Part shown: positions 25,933-37,799 of the stretch, one piece after another | How positions within the stretch are numbered: position 1 is the first letter of the stretch | Layout: every line of letters begins with the position of its first letter | From: Lithobates sylvaticus | Taxonomy: Eukaryota > Chordata > Amphibia > Anura > Ranidae | NCBI GenBank assembly: GCA_028564925.1 | Contig: CM053026.1 | Coordinates: 600,274,498 to 600,338,497, forward strand | DNA: 64,000 nucleotides | Direction of reading: 5' to 3' | Made by a program: the position numbers and the translations under genes | Notes under the pieces: generated by a model | The model's input: only the letters and a program-made list of their open reading frames with translations | Database searches by the model: none | Told to the model about the DNA's origin: nothing

Positions 25933-27251
25933 TATACCCATAACTAATCATGTTTTTTTAATATATTGATTTGTAACGGATAATTTTTTTCCTTAATTAT
26001 GACTTTTCTTGCTTTTTGGCTTTTTAACCCCTAGTGTGTCATAGAGAGTATGCTGTACGTTAGTTTACTGGTTGAAAAGTAATAAAACTTCAAGATAGGT
26101 TGTATTGATATACAATTGATTAAAAATAATTAAAAATGAAAACTGTAGCCATTTATCGATTATACTAGAAAGACATATATGGTGAATCCATTATAAAGTA
26201 CAAGTTAATAAAAGATAAACAAAAAGGGAATAGTGTACCTACTTATCGTTATTTCATGTAGAAATTATTATAAATTATAAACTAATTGGAGACTTATTAC
26301 CTGAAAGTTTAGTTAAGAATCTGAATGTACACGTGCATATGCATATGTATATCTCTCTTTACAAATATCTAGCATATGTCAGGTATACATATTTCTTAAC
26401 TATACCAATTATTATGGTTATCCCTAACCCTACCTCTAATCTTATTCTCTATGTTAATTTCATTCAGATTCTTAACTAAATTTTCAGGAAATAAGTCTCC
26501 AATTAGTTTATAATTTATAATAATTTCTATATGAAATAACGATAAGTATGTGCACTATTCACTTTTTATTTATCTTTTATTAACTTGTATTCTATAATGG
26601 ATTCACCATATATGTCTTTCTAGTATAATCGATAAATGGCTACAGTTTTTATTTTTAATTATTTTTAATCAATTGTATCCCAATACAACCTATCTTGAAG
26701 TTTTATTACTTTTCAACCAGTAAACTAATGTACAAAAATACCTTCTATGACACACTAGGGGTAAAAAAGCCAAAAAGCAAGAAAAATCATAATTAAGGAA
26801 ACGAAAAAGTTATCTGATACAAATAATCAATATATTAAAAAACAAGATTTGATATGTATATATGTATATATCAAGATAATGATAAAATAATCAACATGTG
26901 TGTGTATATATGTGCATATGTATGTGTACATATATATGCATGTACAGTATATAGAAAGAACCAAGGAATGAATTATAGAACAATCCTAGCACTATTTTCT
27001 ACCTATCCAATTTTATTGAAATTTATGATTTATTATTATTTATAATTATCTTTTATCTCTATTTATCTCTATTTAATTGTATTGCCAAGAAAGGTTAAAA
27101 AATATATGTAATTATAGCTTAGGCATATTGTATGTATGCTGCTCAGTTAAAGTTTGATACATTTTGATTATAGGGTATAGGTGATTATAGGGTTAAAAAA
27201 CCCAAGCCAAATAATTTCAGCTACAAAAGGGCTACCTGAATAACAGGGGGC

Positions 27252-27293
27252 GGATCTGAGGAAGGAGGCCACACCCTCCGAAACATGTTATCC
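27252..27293 (+). ncRNA. Hammerhead ribozyme (type I, PLE-like), right arm
   Basis: Helix I ggat (27252-27255) pairs with atcc (27290-27293). The core ctgagga (27256-27262) is followed by helix II ggagg/cctcc (27264-27268 with 27275-27279), then gaaa (27280-27283) and gaaacatgtt with predicted cleavage after 27289. It is the mirror copy of the left-arm ribozyme, with a few differences in helix II loop and helix III. Confidence 0.78.
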
Positions 27294-27857
27294 TGACAAC
27301 TACAGCACCCTCTGTCAGTTGGCTTCACCAGAGCTCTCCCTGGGACATGTGTTGTAGGTGCCCCACAGCCCTCTCCTGACCGGTCGTCTCTTTAGTCAGT
27401 GAGTGGCTCACTCGTGGCCTGTCGGCAGCTGCTTGATGTACCTGTGTCTGTGGAGCCAGTCCATCCATCCAGCGGTCTTCTCATCTACTCTGAAGCACAG
27501 GTGTGTCCCTCGCTAGGGCTCTCTATTGGAGGAACTGTTAGACGCTGCTTATTCACCTTCACTTGTGAGTGTATCGATTTTATTCTTTTATATCCAATAA
27601 AAGACGTTATTGCTCCATGTGCCTGTGTACTCATATACCCTTTTGTTTTCACATCTATCAATTTCCCGTTGATCACTGAGCTGCAAGGAGCATGATACTG
27701 GCCAGATTGTTTCACATGAAACATTCTCATTAAGGGATTCCTTGGTCTGTGTGTTATCACTTTGGGTTGGACATTTCTAGCGCAAAGACTATTGTTGTAT
27801 TTTTTGTTTCAACAATACATCCAATCTGCCCATTGATCCATTTTGTGTCAAAAAAAA

Positions 27858-27930
27858 TTGCCCATGAATTGCATATTTTTACCCTGTGAAAGCCCATAGT
27901 GTAAAAATATGCAATTCATGGGCCATTTTT
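27858..27930. repeat. 24-bp-stem hairpin
   Basis: tgcccatgaattgcatattt followed by ttac pairs with gtaaaaatatgcaattcatg followed by ggcca about 20 nt later. It is near-perfect and too short to classify. Confidence 0.75.
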
Positions 27931-30370
27931 TTTATTTTGTTCTATTCCTTAATTTTTTTAAAGTAAGATGTGCGAAAATTACAAGTCAGCAGCTACAAAA
28001 ATTGTGGCTGCTGACTTTTAATAAACAGACACTGATCTGCCCAAGGATCCATTGTAGTCCACATCTGCCCGGTTTCTTCACTGGTCTTTGGTCCCCAGTA
28101 TCAGCATGTTAACTGTGGCCAGCCAGCTGTGATGCCTTGCAGCTTCACTGTTGGCTACCCACTGTGCATGTGCAAGCCGCACTGCGCTTTATGAATGGTC
28201 CTGCAGCCTACTGGGACCTATGCCAAATCGCAAAAAATGGCCTGGTCATTCAGCAGCCAAATCTTCCGGGGCTGAATCGGTTAAAAGTAAGACTATAAAA
28301 TATTTTTTTTTAGAATGCATGCATACACCCACTTTTGGTTTTGACAAAGGATGCATTCCCCACTCCATTGTGAATACCAAGTAGGATGTTGTAACATTTT
28401 GTAACAGTTTTTAACTGGAGTCACTAACTTTTTATTATTTTCTTAGAAGTGTGTGTGCGTGTGTGTTTGTCTTGTAATTTACCATAAACAATTAAAGATT
28501 TTTAATATTTAAACATCAAATTTTTCCACAGACAGTTAAAAGCATTGGCTGTCTGACCTCAGAAGCAGGTCAGTTTTTTTAGATATTATTCAGGCATGTT
28601 TGCTCAGCTGTAAATTGACTAAAACACCCATCAAAAACTACTTGTAATGCATAAATACTGTTCAGTGCAACTGCAGAGCAATGACTTAACCCAAGAGAAA
28701 TTATTAAAATATTCTGCATTCAGCCCCATGACTGGAGTAGTAGTGCGTCATGCCATCAGTAAATGTAGCCACCACTAGCTTGTCCTTGCTGTTTACATAA
28801 ACAGATGACAGGCCCCAGTTAATCATCAAAGAAAAATAGTCTACAGTACTTATATCCACAGTGGCCATCAGTTTAACAGAAAAAGAAAACATGTGAAGCA
28901 GCACGAAAGCAACTAAAGCTGATGTGTCATAAATCACACCATCATTGGAAAAAATCAGGACCATTTTAGTTGTTTAGTATTGGATACAGCATAGAAAGGA
29001 TACAACTTCTGTTGCAGTTTTATTAATTGTATTGGAGAGATTTTTCACCTCTTCCTATCTTGGTGAGAAAGGTAGGAAATCTCTTGAGTGGTTACACAGA
29101 CAGAAAAAAAAAAGAACCTGATGGAGGTGTGTCCAGATGGCAAGCTGAACATACGCACCTACATATAGTTCTCCTTCTGGTATGCTTTTTTACAGCCTTT
29201 TTTTGCCCATGCAAAGAATGCTCTACAGAACTGTGTAGAGAATCATGAGCATGGGAACATGTGTTTTAATTGACTATGGCACCTAGTAGTCTATTTAAAG
29301 CACTGCAAGACTGAAGATCATTCATGCGTAATCAGCTCCTGTTACCCAGTTTGCCTTCTGAGTATGCATGATCTCGATCCCTCCGGTACCTTACCTCTGG
29401 CTTGCATCTCGACTGAATCCTGTTTTTCACTTTGGCTCTTCTTCTGCCTGCATGATACTGACCTCGGGGCGGCTACCGTTTACATTCTTGTCTTCCAAAA
29501 CTGTACCTCTTCTGCCTGTCTGACCCTGCTCCTGCAAGTCCCACCTTCAGCTTCTCAAGATCCAGTACTTATGTTGGCCAGGGCTTAATGCAGGCACCCC
29601 TGACACTCTGTGTCCTGTCCTACCCTGTCATTAATCTCGGGGGACAAACAGAACAGAATGAGTAAGGGAGAGCCCTCTCATCTATTCAGATTCTTCCAGG
29701 TACGAGACGAGGAGTTGCAACATCACAACCACCGCCACCTTCTCCTTCAGGCACCATTTTGATTCAACTGGGAACTCTCATCTCTCCTGTGAGGATAAGA
29801 TGGCATCATATCCTATCTGCCCAACATGTATAACAGCACTGTCTCCCACTTAAGCTTTCCCCAAGGATTCATCCCCTGGCTACCCTAATCCTTCCTCCTC
29901 AGGATTTCTACATTTCTCTGCCAGCCGGGACAGCACAGCCATGCAAGCCCAGCAAGGCAGCCCTGACAACCTGACTGACACACAGCAGCCACTGTGTACT
30001 TCCACCTGTTCTATCTACCCTGGGCATTAAGAGCAGAAGCTGCCTGCAATAGATCAGCACTTCTCCATGCTATGGACCTCTACACCACACTCTGAAGGCA
30101 GTCCTAGGGACACAGACAATATGCCCATCCATCTGGATGCCCACACACAGATGAGCCTTGCCAACGCTCCTTCTCTGCACCCAGCACTGCTAGTACAATT
30201 CCCCTTCACATGGAGGTATTGCAGCCACTGCAGATTTTGAAGACTCCATGGGCACGCCTAGGTCACTCCACTGTTTCCAAAAATAGTGTTGCTCTACCAC
30301 ATAAATTCATAAAGAGTGCAAAAAATCATAATTTTATCAAATTAGAGTCCAGTGAAAAATTCAAACTTAA
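27931..30370. other. Mostly unassigned; repeat fragments
   Basis: 28100-28280 resembles a dispersed repeat end (ggggctgaatcggttaaaag). 29270-29660 has a tatttaaag box followed by a pyrimidine-rich stretch that could be an old LTR or LINE 5' region. 29660-30200 is pyrimidine-rich and repeat-like without a recognisable product. The 86-codon minus-strand frame at 28704-28964 is not recognised. Confidence 0.4.
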
Positions 30371-30794
30371 GCCCCATACACACGCGCGGATTATCCGAGG
30401 ACCAGGTCCGTCAGACCATGTCCGTCATACTTTGTCTGATGTTGGTTTTGCGTACACACGGTCAGACAAAGTTGTCGGAAAATCCGATCATTCTGAACGT
30501 GGTGACGTTTGTTGCCTACGACGGGACTACGTAGAGGCTAGTAGCCAATAGCTTTGGTCTTGTAATGTGATCTGAGCATGCGTAGCACTTTGTCCGGTCG
30601 GAATTCGCTACACACGATCGGATTTGGTGTGATCGGACTTTGTTGTCAAAAAATCTATCCAGCAGGAGATAGGACTTTGTCCGTCAGACAATCTGATGGA
30701 AACTGTCCGATGGTGCCTACACACGGTCTGATTTTCCGACAACATTGTCCGATAGGACAGAATCCATCGGAAAATCCTACCGTGTGTATGGGGC
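30371..30794. mobile_element. Harbinger-like MITE, second copy of the gtgtacacacgg family
   Basis: The ends gccccatacacacg and cgtgtgtatggggc are inverted repeats, and the interior has the family's tgttgtcggaaaatccgat and cgtacacacggtcagac blocks. The expected 3-bp flanks are TAA at left and TCA at right, so one flank has probably mutated. Non-coding. Confidence 0.72.
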
Positions 30795-32660
30795 TCAAAA
30801 CTCAGATAGTCCACTGTGATATATGTATTCCCTATAATTGCCAGCTCCATTCATTAAACATAAAGGTTTGAGACAACTTCTTGTTCAAGATCACAATATG
30901 CTAATATGATGAAACAGTGATTAGTTAATTGTTCTGGCTGCTTGTGTCTCTGTCTCAACTAATTACTATTTAGCTCTCACCTGCCCAAGCATTAGACTCA
31001 GAGACATGGGAATTGTGAGATATGTAGTTTCTTCACAGACATGTCTGTTTTTAGACTAAAGACAGAGGTCATGCATTAATCTGTGCAGCGCCACGCTGCA
31101 TGGCTCATATTTGAACACAAACTGAAAGCTCTGGTATCAGAATGTGAAGATTTACTGTACTATAGGCTGTGCATACAGGCCAACAAATGGCACCATGAAA
31201 CTCAACGATCAACGCACATCTTATGTAGGTGAAAAACACAAAGATGCAGGTAGGAAAATGTAAAATACCTTTAAATTTAAAGATCTTAGAACTTCCAACA
31301 CCTGCCTTCTCCTCCTACTTTATATCACAAGTTTATATGCAATTGTTATGAACTTATGATTTATTGTCTCATTGGACCTCTGCGTGGAGGAAAAACGTTA
31401 TCAGTTCAAGGGATCCACATGTTTTAGGATAACTTATTCTCTGGCTGGTTTTTCCTTTCAGATAGCATCAGTCTTGTGATGAGGGAGTTTAATATAATGC
31501 GATAGAGAGGTAGATGTGACTTGGCTGTGACCATTCTATCAAGGATAATACAAGTCCTCTAGTGGAGGACATAGTTATTTATACATTACTCTTGCAACTG
31601 AGATAGAGGTAATTTATTTGTGGAAACAACACACAAGATTCATTTGTTTCCTGTTACTGGGAAACTACTATTACTTCACTTGAGGCTGGAGAAATAAATG
31701 CAGCACTGCTGTTTATATACATGGACTATTGAAACACACCACTTTCAGAGGGTCCAGAAATTGGAGATTACATAAGGCATGTCCATTACCCTTTGGAGAT
31801 AATAAGCAATACATCTTTTCTATTATAAAAGCATTTTTATTATACAAATAACACTTCAAGGAGTGTTGGATCGTGAGCCCTTGAGGCCACCTGCAGCGCC
31901 TACCCCTTGACTCATATCGTCAGTGTTTTTCAGGCGTATGAGGAAAGCTCTTATATGTTTTTACTAAAAGCATTACCTCTGATATTGTTTGCTATACAGT
32001 ATCTTTTAGTGCTGACCTTTTGTGAGTTTTCTTCAGGATGACAAGGTGGTCAGGGGCGTAGTGGCAGTGCAGATATTCCCCAGAAGGCTCTTTATCCAAC
32101 ACTCCTAGAAGTGTCAACTTTGCTGTAGGCTTGACACAAAGATATCTTGCTGAACAGAGCCATTCCAATGTATGCAGGGTTTCTGAAAGTATTCCTAATA
32201 AAAATGCCTTTAGTTTGTTGAGTACAAGGGACAAACTAAAAAAATCGAGGAAAAGAAATTAAAGAAAAAATATGGCATTGTTAGCTACAGTGTGCTGTAA
32301 AATTCCTATTTTTCTGATCTACAGTTTTTAGAAAAATATACCTTAGTTCAACTAATTTTGAAACATGACACAGGTGGTCCTATACTAGTTCTGCTCTAGC
32401 ATCTCAACCTCTTACTACAAAGGTCTAACCATACATTCACTTTTAAGACATGACAGCATAAGGTAGGTTTACCAACAATTTCCACCTATCTGGGTAATAG
32501 CTAGTGATTAGAAAATACACAAGCTCATGTCTGACATGCTATATTAGTTTATTCAGAAATCAGTAAGTCTTTCTAGGTATGCTTCATTACCAGTCCCTTT
32601 ACTATGGTTTGCAGTTTATTCGTAAACAAATGTTCTTTTTTCTGCATTGATGGACTGGCT
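30795..32660. other. Unassigned sequence
   Basis: No gene, RNA gene or bounded repeat recognised in this stretch. Confidence 0.5.
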
Positions 32661-32661
32661 A

Positions 32662-32930
32662 CGTTTGCTTCAGTGGCGTCACTAGGGTTGGTGTCACCTG
32701 GTGCGGTAAAACATGGTGAAACCCCCCTGCGCGCGTGACAGCAGGACAGGCAGTAGGGCACTGAGCAGGCTAGCGCCCTGCATGCCTCTCGCACCCCCAC
32801 CCCCCCAGTCAAAGTGCTACTTGATAGTGTCACCCAGAGCATTTTTCTCGGAGAAAAGGTGCAGGAATTCAACCACGCCCCGCACCTTTACCCTTTCCAC
32901 CCAGGAGGGTGCTACATAAAGGGTGCAGGG
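32662..32930. repeat. Dispersed repeat fragment beside minisatellite
   Basis: The start, agtggcgtcactagggttgg followed by tgtcacc, is a repeat end common in frog and fish genomes in my recollection. The block near 32835-32870 (tttttctcggagaaaaggtg) is partly repeated near 35730 (attctctgagaaaaaaagcc). Confidence 0.4.
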
Positions 32931-33255
32931 TTTTGGAGGGTGCTACGTACAGAGTGCAGGGTTCTGGAGGGTGCTAGGTACAAGGTGCTGGGTTCAGGTG
33001 GGTGCTGGGTACAGAGTTTAGGTGGGTGCAGAGTGCAGGGTGCAGGTCGGTACAGGGTGCAGATTTCAGGTGTGTGCAGGGTGCAGATTTCAGGTGCGTT
33101 CAGGGTGCAGAGTTCAGGTGGGTGCAGAGTACAGGTGGGTGCTGGGTGCAGAGTTCAGGTGGGTGCTGGTGCAGAATTTAGGGGGGTGCTGGGTGCAGAG
33201 TTCAGGTGGGTATTGGGTGCAGAGTTCAGGTGGGTGCTGGGTGCAGAGTTCCACT
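32931..33255 (+). repeat. Minisatellite, about 20-24 bp unit
   Basis: About a dozen units of the form ggtgggtgctgggtgcagag with a variable spacer (ttcag, tttag). The later copies (33140-33250) are the most regular. Because the unit length is near a multiple of three in places, long repetitive open frames appear; these are not genes. Confidence 0.85.
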
Positions 33256-35300
33256 CCCTAATCGCCATCCTTGACAGGACTGTCTTGAGTGTCTTCCCCC
33301 TCCCAGCAAAGACACCCATCCCCCTTCCGCCTTCTTGTTCAATTAGCACACTTTCATTTATCCCCCAAATCTCCCCTCCAAACATATACCTCAGATACAG
33401 TGCGGCTCAATGCAGTGTGTTGCGATGATGCCCCTCCTCCCAGGCTCCTCCTCATGACCTGTCATAAGACACGTCAGAGCCAAGGAGGAGGAGGAGCAAC
33501 GTAGCAAAAGCTTCCCTGGCTTAGTGTAACAGGCAGCGGTGGCTAGAGATTCTGCGAGTACCGAGAATCGGTATGTGGCTGGCATTAGTAGTACCCCAGC
33601 TGCTCCCGGGGGTTCAGTGCAGCAGCCGGTAAGGAGCGCTGTCATTTCTAAATACTGAAGCCTGGCTTCTGTGTTTAGAAGTGACAGTATTGAGCGGAAA
33701 GTACATGGCCAGCGCCGGAGATATCGGAATTCTCTTCCATGTTCCAGCTGAAAACAGCCCTGGTGTCCATGAACCTTCATGGGCATTTGTGTTTTCTTTC
33801 TTCTGGAGGAGGGGCTTTCTCAGCTAATCACACCTTCTTGGCCTGCATGCCTGAGCTAATGGCATATGGGTTCCAGGAAGTACATGCTACATGAATCATT
33901 ATGCCCTTACTCAAGATAGCACAGCTAGAAATGCTAGGGGGTATTTTTCAAAGTGATTTCTCAACAAAATAAAGTATGGAGACATGGGTGGATGGGGAAG
34001 TTTGCTTTGAATATTAAAAATTAATTAAATAGTGTTTTCAGTTTGTGGTGATCACATACAATTAAGTTCCACTTAATTGATTCCAATAATTCAGATGAAG
34101 TCTCCAATAAATGTTATATATCCAAAGGATTGGGGACACCTATCCATCCCCCTTACAGTATACTGTATGTGTTTGTTGTAAATCCCATTTCAAAATCAAA
34201 GTCATTGATACAGAGTAGGTTTCTACTTTGAGGCTATAACAGCTTCCACTTTTCTCAGAAGGTGTTTCTGAGAATAAGATTTTAAGGTGTGAGGTCTGGC
34301 CTGATGTTGAATGAATGACGTGGCTCTTAATTAGCATTCCAATTACTCCAAAAGTATTTATTATGAGTCTATACAAATTACTCACGTTATTTTTCACCTA
34401 ACATGTAAAAACCATGTGTTTATCAAGCTGCTTTCTGCAAAGGGGCACAGAGTCATGCTGGAAAATAAAATGGCCTTCTCTAAGGTCGGTTGTCCAAAAA
34501 CAACTGGCCATATGGTGTACTGAATGTAAAAATCCATAAGAATATTTATTTATAGGAATCTATATTCCTTTATTTCACTATATACATCTGAAACAGTTCT
34601 AAAAGATGATCATTTTCTGTTAACAAGAAGAAATCTTTATTGTGAGAAAGTGCATTCACTAAACTCTGACTGAAAGTAGAGCTAAATCAAATAAGATGCC
34701 TTGTGAATTAGTAGTGAAAATAAACAATAAAAAAATAAAGTTATATAATGCTGAAGGAGAAGAATTAACCATTAAGTGCCTCAGGCAGGACTTTGATCTT
34801 CTCCTCTGGCATAAATTAAGTGTCCAATGACTTGGCATTTAGTCACATGACTGTCATTATCGCGGGGTCATAGAATAGTAGTTTCTGCAGCAAATTAAGT
34901 GCTTCCTTAATTCTGTTATAGTTTCTGGGTTGAAGGAATAAAGATAGGTAAAAAATAAGGTCTATTTTAGGTTCTTTTCAGTTTTGGTATTATAATCCTA
35001 ACAAATTCAATGTGTCCCTTTATGTGCTCTATTTAATGTTAAAATAAGGAACAGAACTGGTTTTCTCCTCTTGCAAGTCAATTGGACATGCAATGTCTCT
35101 TCTGCAATAAACTACACCTGCTTTCCTTCTTACAGCGATCTCTGGAATGTAAACTAGCTGGGCAAGTGCGGCTCAGCTTACAGTGGCTCACCCGATCCCT
35201 GTGTGCAGAATGACTAGCTCTTGCGCATGTGCAGGAGCGAAGTCATCCCTTGCCTGGGGAAGATGCCAGTGTCAGTGAAATACCAATGGATAGGTGAGTA
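33256..35300. other. Unassigned sequence
   Basis: 33256-33800 is GC-rich and repeat-like without definable ends; the rest is AT-rich. No coding signal recognised. Confidence 0.45.
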
Positions 35301-35309
35301 TTGATCCCT

Positions 35310-35660
35310 TTAGTTCTGCTGGGGGATCTATTGCTGCTGGAGGGGATCTGATTTTGTGTGGTGGCCTATTGTTGCTAGGGGGGTCTATTGTTGCTGGTGG
35401 GGGATATATTGTTGCTGGGGGTTCAACTGCTGATGCTGGAAGGATCTACTGTTAAAAGAGGGGTCTATTGTTTCTGGCTGCTGGAGAGTTTATTGATGCT
35501 GGCCGCTGGGAGATCTGGTCTTGCTGCCGGGGGTCTATTGTTGCTGGGATGATATTTTGTTGCAGGGGTCCTATGTTACTGGAGGGGGGGGGGAATTGTT
35601 GCTGGGGGGGTATGAAATGGTGCTGGGAGGTGGGTAGGGGGTGGAAGCAAGCAAGAAATG
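35310..35660 (+). repeat. Degenerate minisatellite of ggggtctattgttgctgg units
   Basis: About fifteen imperfect units of roughly 20-27 bp run head to tail, with many single-base changes, suggesting an old array. It lies about 230 bp upstream of the L1 insertion site. Confidence 0.8.
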
Positions 35661-36043
35661 TTGCTCAGAGGTGAGTAGGGGGCGGAGACAAGAAGTGACT
35701 CAGAAGGTGGGAGTTTCAGCACCTATTCTCTGAGAAAAAAAGCCCTGGGTAGAAGAGTATACAAACATAAACATAGGCAGAATTTTTACACAGAAGGAAA
35801 AACAACAGAAAAAAAGGAATTATGTTTTAACGAATTAGATCATAACAGCCAAACTTTCACAGTTTAATCAAATCTATCAATAAAGATATCATGTAGGGAG
35901 AGGGGGGCATGGCTAACGCGCTGCTCTATGGATGGCTGATCTACTAGCTCCGCTCCAGTGATGGGAATCCGAGCAGTCTGAGATGTCTCTGACCGACCCC
36001 ACCAACACCAGCACCTGACCAAAGAGCCGCATAACAACCAGAA

Positions 36044-37193
36044 ATGCCCGCAAACGGAAAAACTCCTCACACCCGAAGAAATTACAACATTTCTTCCCTC
36101 CTGCGGTCAGGAGCACACTCCAAGATGGCACCGGCGGCTGCTCTCTGGTCTCTGGTCTCCTCAAGTGGATCTCTTTTAGACACATTGAGCCCGCGATCGA
36201 GAGATGGCTCTAAACACTCACCTGATGCCTCTACACCTCTCTCCGGCAGCCCGGTGAAATCTAAACCCTGCATGGCAGCTGACTCCTACAGTACTAAGGG
36301 GAGCACATGTCAGGGCTCCATGAAGGACACGAGGGAGCTGGCAGACACAATTAACTCTTTCCCAACTGCCAACCATCCCATGTCAGACACTACACTAAAG
36401 GATATGCTAGTCTCCCTGCCTAGTTCCCTCCATGCAGATATGATGTAATGCAAGAGAAATTTTAAAGCCGAAGTGGGGGAACTAGGAGGCAGAATTGACC
36501 ACATTGAAAAAAAAGATGGGTGAATATGCCTCCTCCTACAACTCGTTAGTGGACGCACATAATGACCAGTCTGATGAGGTGACCTGGCTTAAAGCTAAAG
36601 TGGTTGACCTCGAGGACAGGTCACATAGGAACAACGTGAAACTACGTGGGATACCAGAAACGATTCAACCTCTGCAGCTTCACCAATATGTCCATGATTT
36701 CATGAAAGCTTTCCTGCCCTCGGTGCTTCGGAGTTGGTTATTGATAAAATTTTACAGACTCCCTAAGCCATCTCATTTCCCAGATAATATTCCTAGAGAC
36801 GTGCTATTGCGGGTAAATTTTTTTCATGCAAAAGAGCAATTTATGCTGGTCTTTCGCAAAAATGCACAACCTCCTGAGAAATATTCCTCCATCCAACTAT
36901 TTGCGGATCCTTTACAGTACACTATGCAAAAAACACAAGTCTTTGCTACCTGTGACTAAAGCACTTCAAAATCATAGCATTGTGTACAGATGGGGATATC
37001 CATCTACGCTATCACCCGTGAGGGAAATACCTTGGTGATCACAAACCTAGAAGAAGGCCTAGCTCTGCTACGTTCTTGGGACATCCTACCTGAACAGAAC
37101 CCCCAAGGATCCCCCTCCACTTCTAGGATGAATACCCAGGATGACTGGCATGTTGTGTCACATAAGCAAAAAAACAAAAAACGCAAAACTTGA
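36044..37193 (+). pseudogene. L1 ORF1 (RNA-binding protein), decayed
   Basis: ORF1p would coat LINE RNA as a trimeric chaperone. A first frame (36044-36448) covers a Ser/Pro-rich N-terminus starting MPANGKTPHTRR. A second (36495-36959) holds the coiled-coil end and RRM: WLKAKVVDLEDRSHRNNVKL then RGIPE, the classic L1 ORF1 signature. A third (36990-37193) holds the C-terminal domain, with ITNLEEGLALLRSWDILP and DDWHVVS. A stop codon and a frameshift separate the first two frames around 36449-36515, and a further frameshift lies near 36950. It is therefore inactive. Confidence 0.8.
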
Positions 37194-37408
37194 ACACCTC
37201 GGACATGATAAGCAAACTTGAGCTGTACGATTCATGTAACACTGTGGAGCTCACAGTACACGAAATTTCCCTCCTAAGAAATGCGCAGTAAATCTGCCAC
37301 CAGATTCAAGTTGGAATCTACTTTTTTATCTTGTTGGTTACATCTTTGTTTTTTTATTTTTTTACTTACTATTCTCCAAGTTTCCTCCCTACTGCTATAC
37401 CCCACCTA

Positions 37409-37646
37409 CAAAGAATCACCGCTCCAAGGTAATGACTTCTCCCAAAACAGCTGTCTCCACAATCCCACAGGGTGCTGGCTCTGTTTGCAACAGGAACTGA
37501 AGTAGAAAAGATGTAGCTGGATAGCCGCACTCCAAATTATTCAACTTTATTTCAAAATTGTAATAAAATCATAGCATCTAGGCTTGTATACAGACTAACT
37601 CCACAGCCGCTGACATGTTTCACACCAAACACGGTGCATAGTCATA
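37409..37646 (-). mobile_element. 238-bp hammerhead-bearing PLE-type fragment in L1
   Basis: gctataccccaccta occurs at 37394-37408 and 37647-37661, a perfect 15-bp target duplication. On the minus strand the insert begins tatgactatgcaccgtgttt, runs through ggtgtgaaacatgtc, then a ttgaaataaagttgaataat block and ends in an extra segment of about 95 bp. This order (ribozyme, body, tail) matches a lone 3' terminal repeat of a Penelope-type element, truncated at or within its hammerhead. There is no coding capacity. Confidence 0.65.
37609..37646 (-). ncRNA. Degenerate hammerhead ribozyme
   Basis: On the minus strand a cacc/ggtg helix II precedes gaaacatgtc, the GAAA core and minimal helix III identical to the large PLE's ribozyme. 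The first core block reads atgacta rather than CUGANGA, so two core positions deviate and activity is doubtful. Confidence 0.4.
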
Positions 37647-37799
37647 GCTATACCCCACCTAGATGGAAAACGAGTATACACATAAGAGGACGACCTTATC
37701 TATGTCAGCGCTCGCAAATTCTTGTTTAATGACCCTGTGGAGATGCCCTGAATTCTATGAGGTACTGTTATCATCCTTCCATAACTATCAGATATGGTA

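Noticed and set aside
28704-28964. 86-codon minus-strand frame starting MVLIFSNDGVIYD
   Set aside because: It looks protein-like, but I recognise no family, splice-site context or repeat relation, so it is not listed as a gene. A protein database search would decide.
32814-33428. 204-codon frame with repeated GCWVQSSGG-like peptides
   Set aside because: It is a translation of the minisatellite; the repeats are DNA units with drifting frame, and no start context or domain supports a gene.
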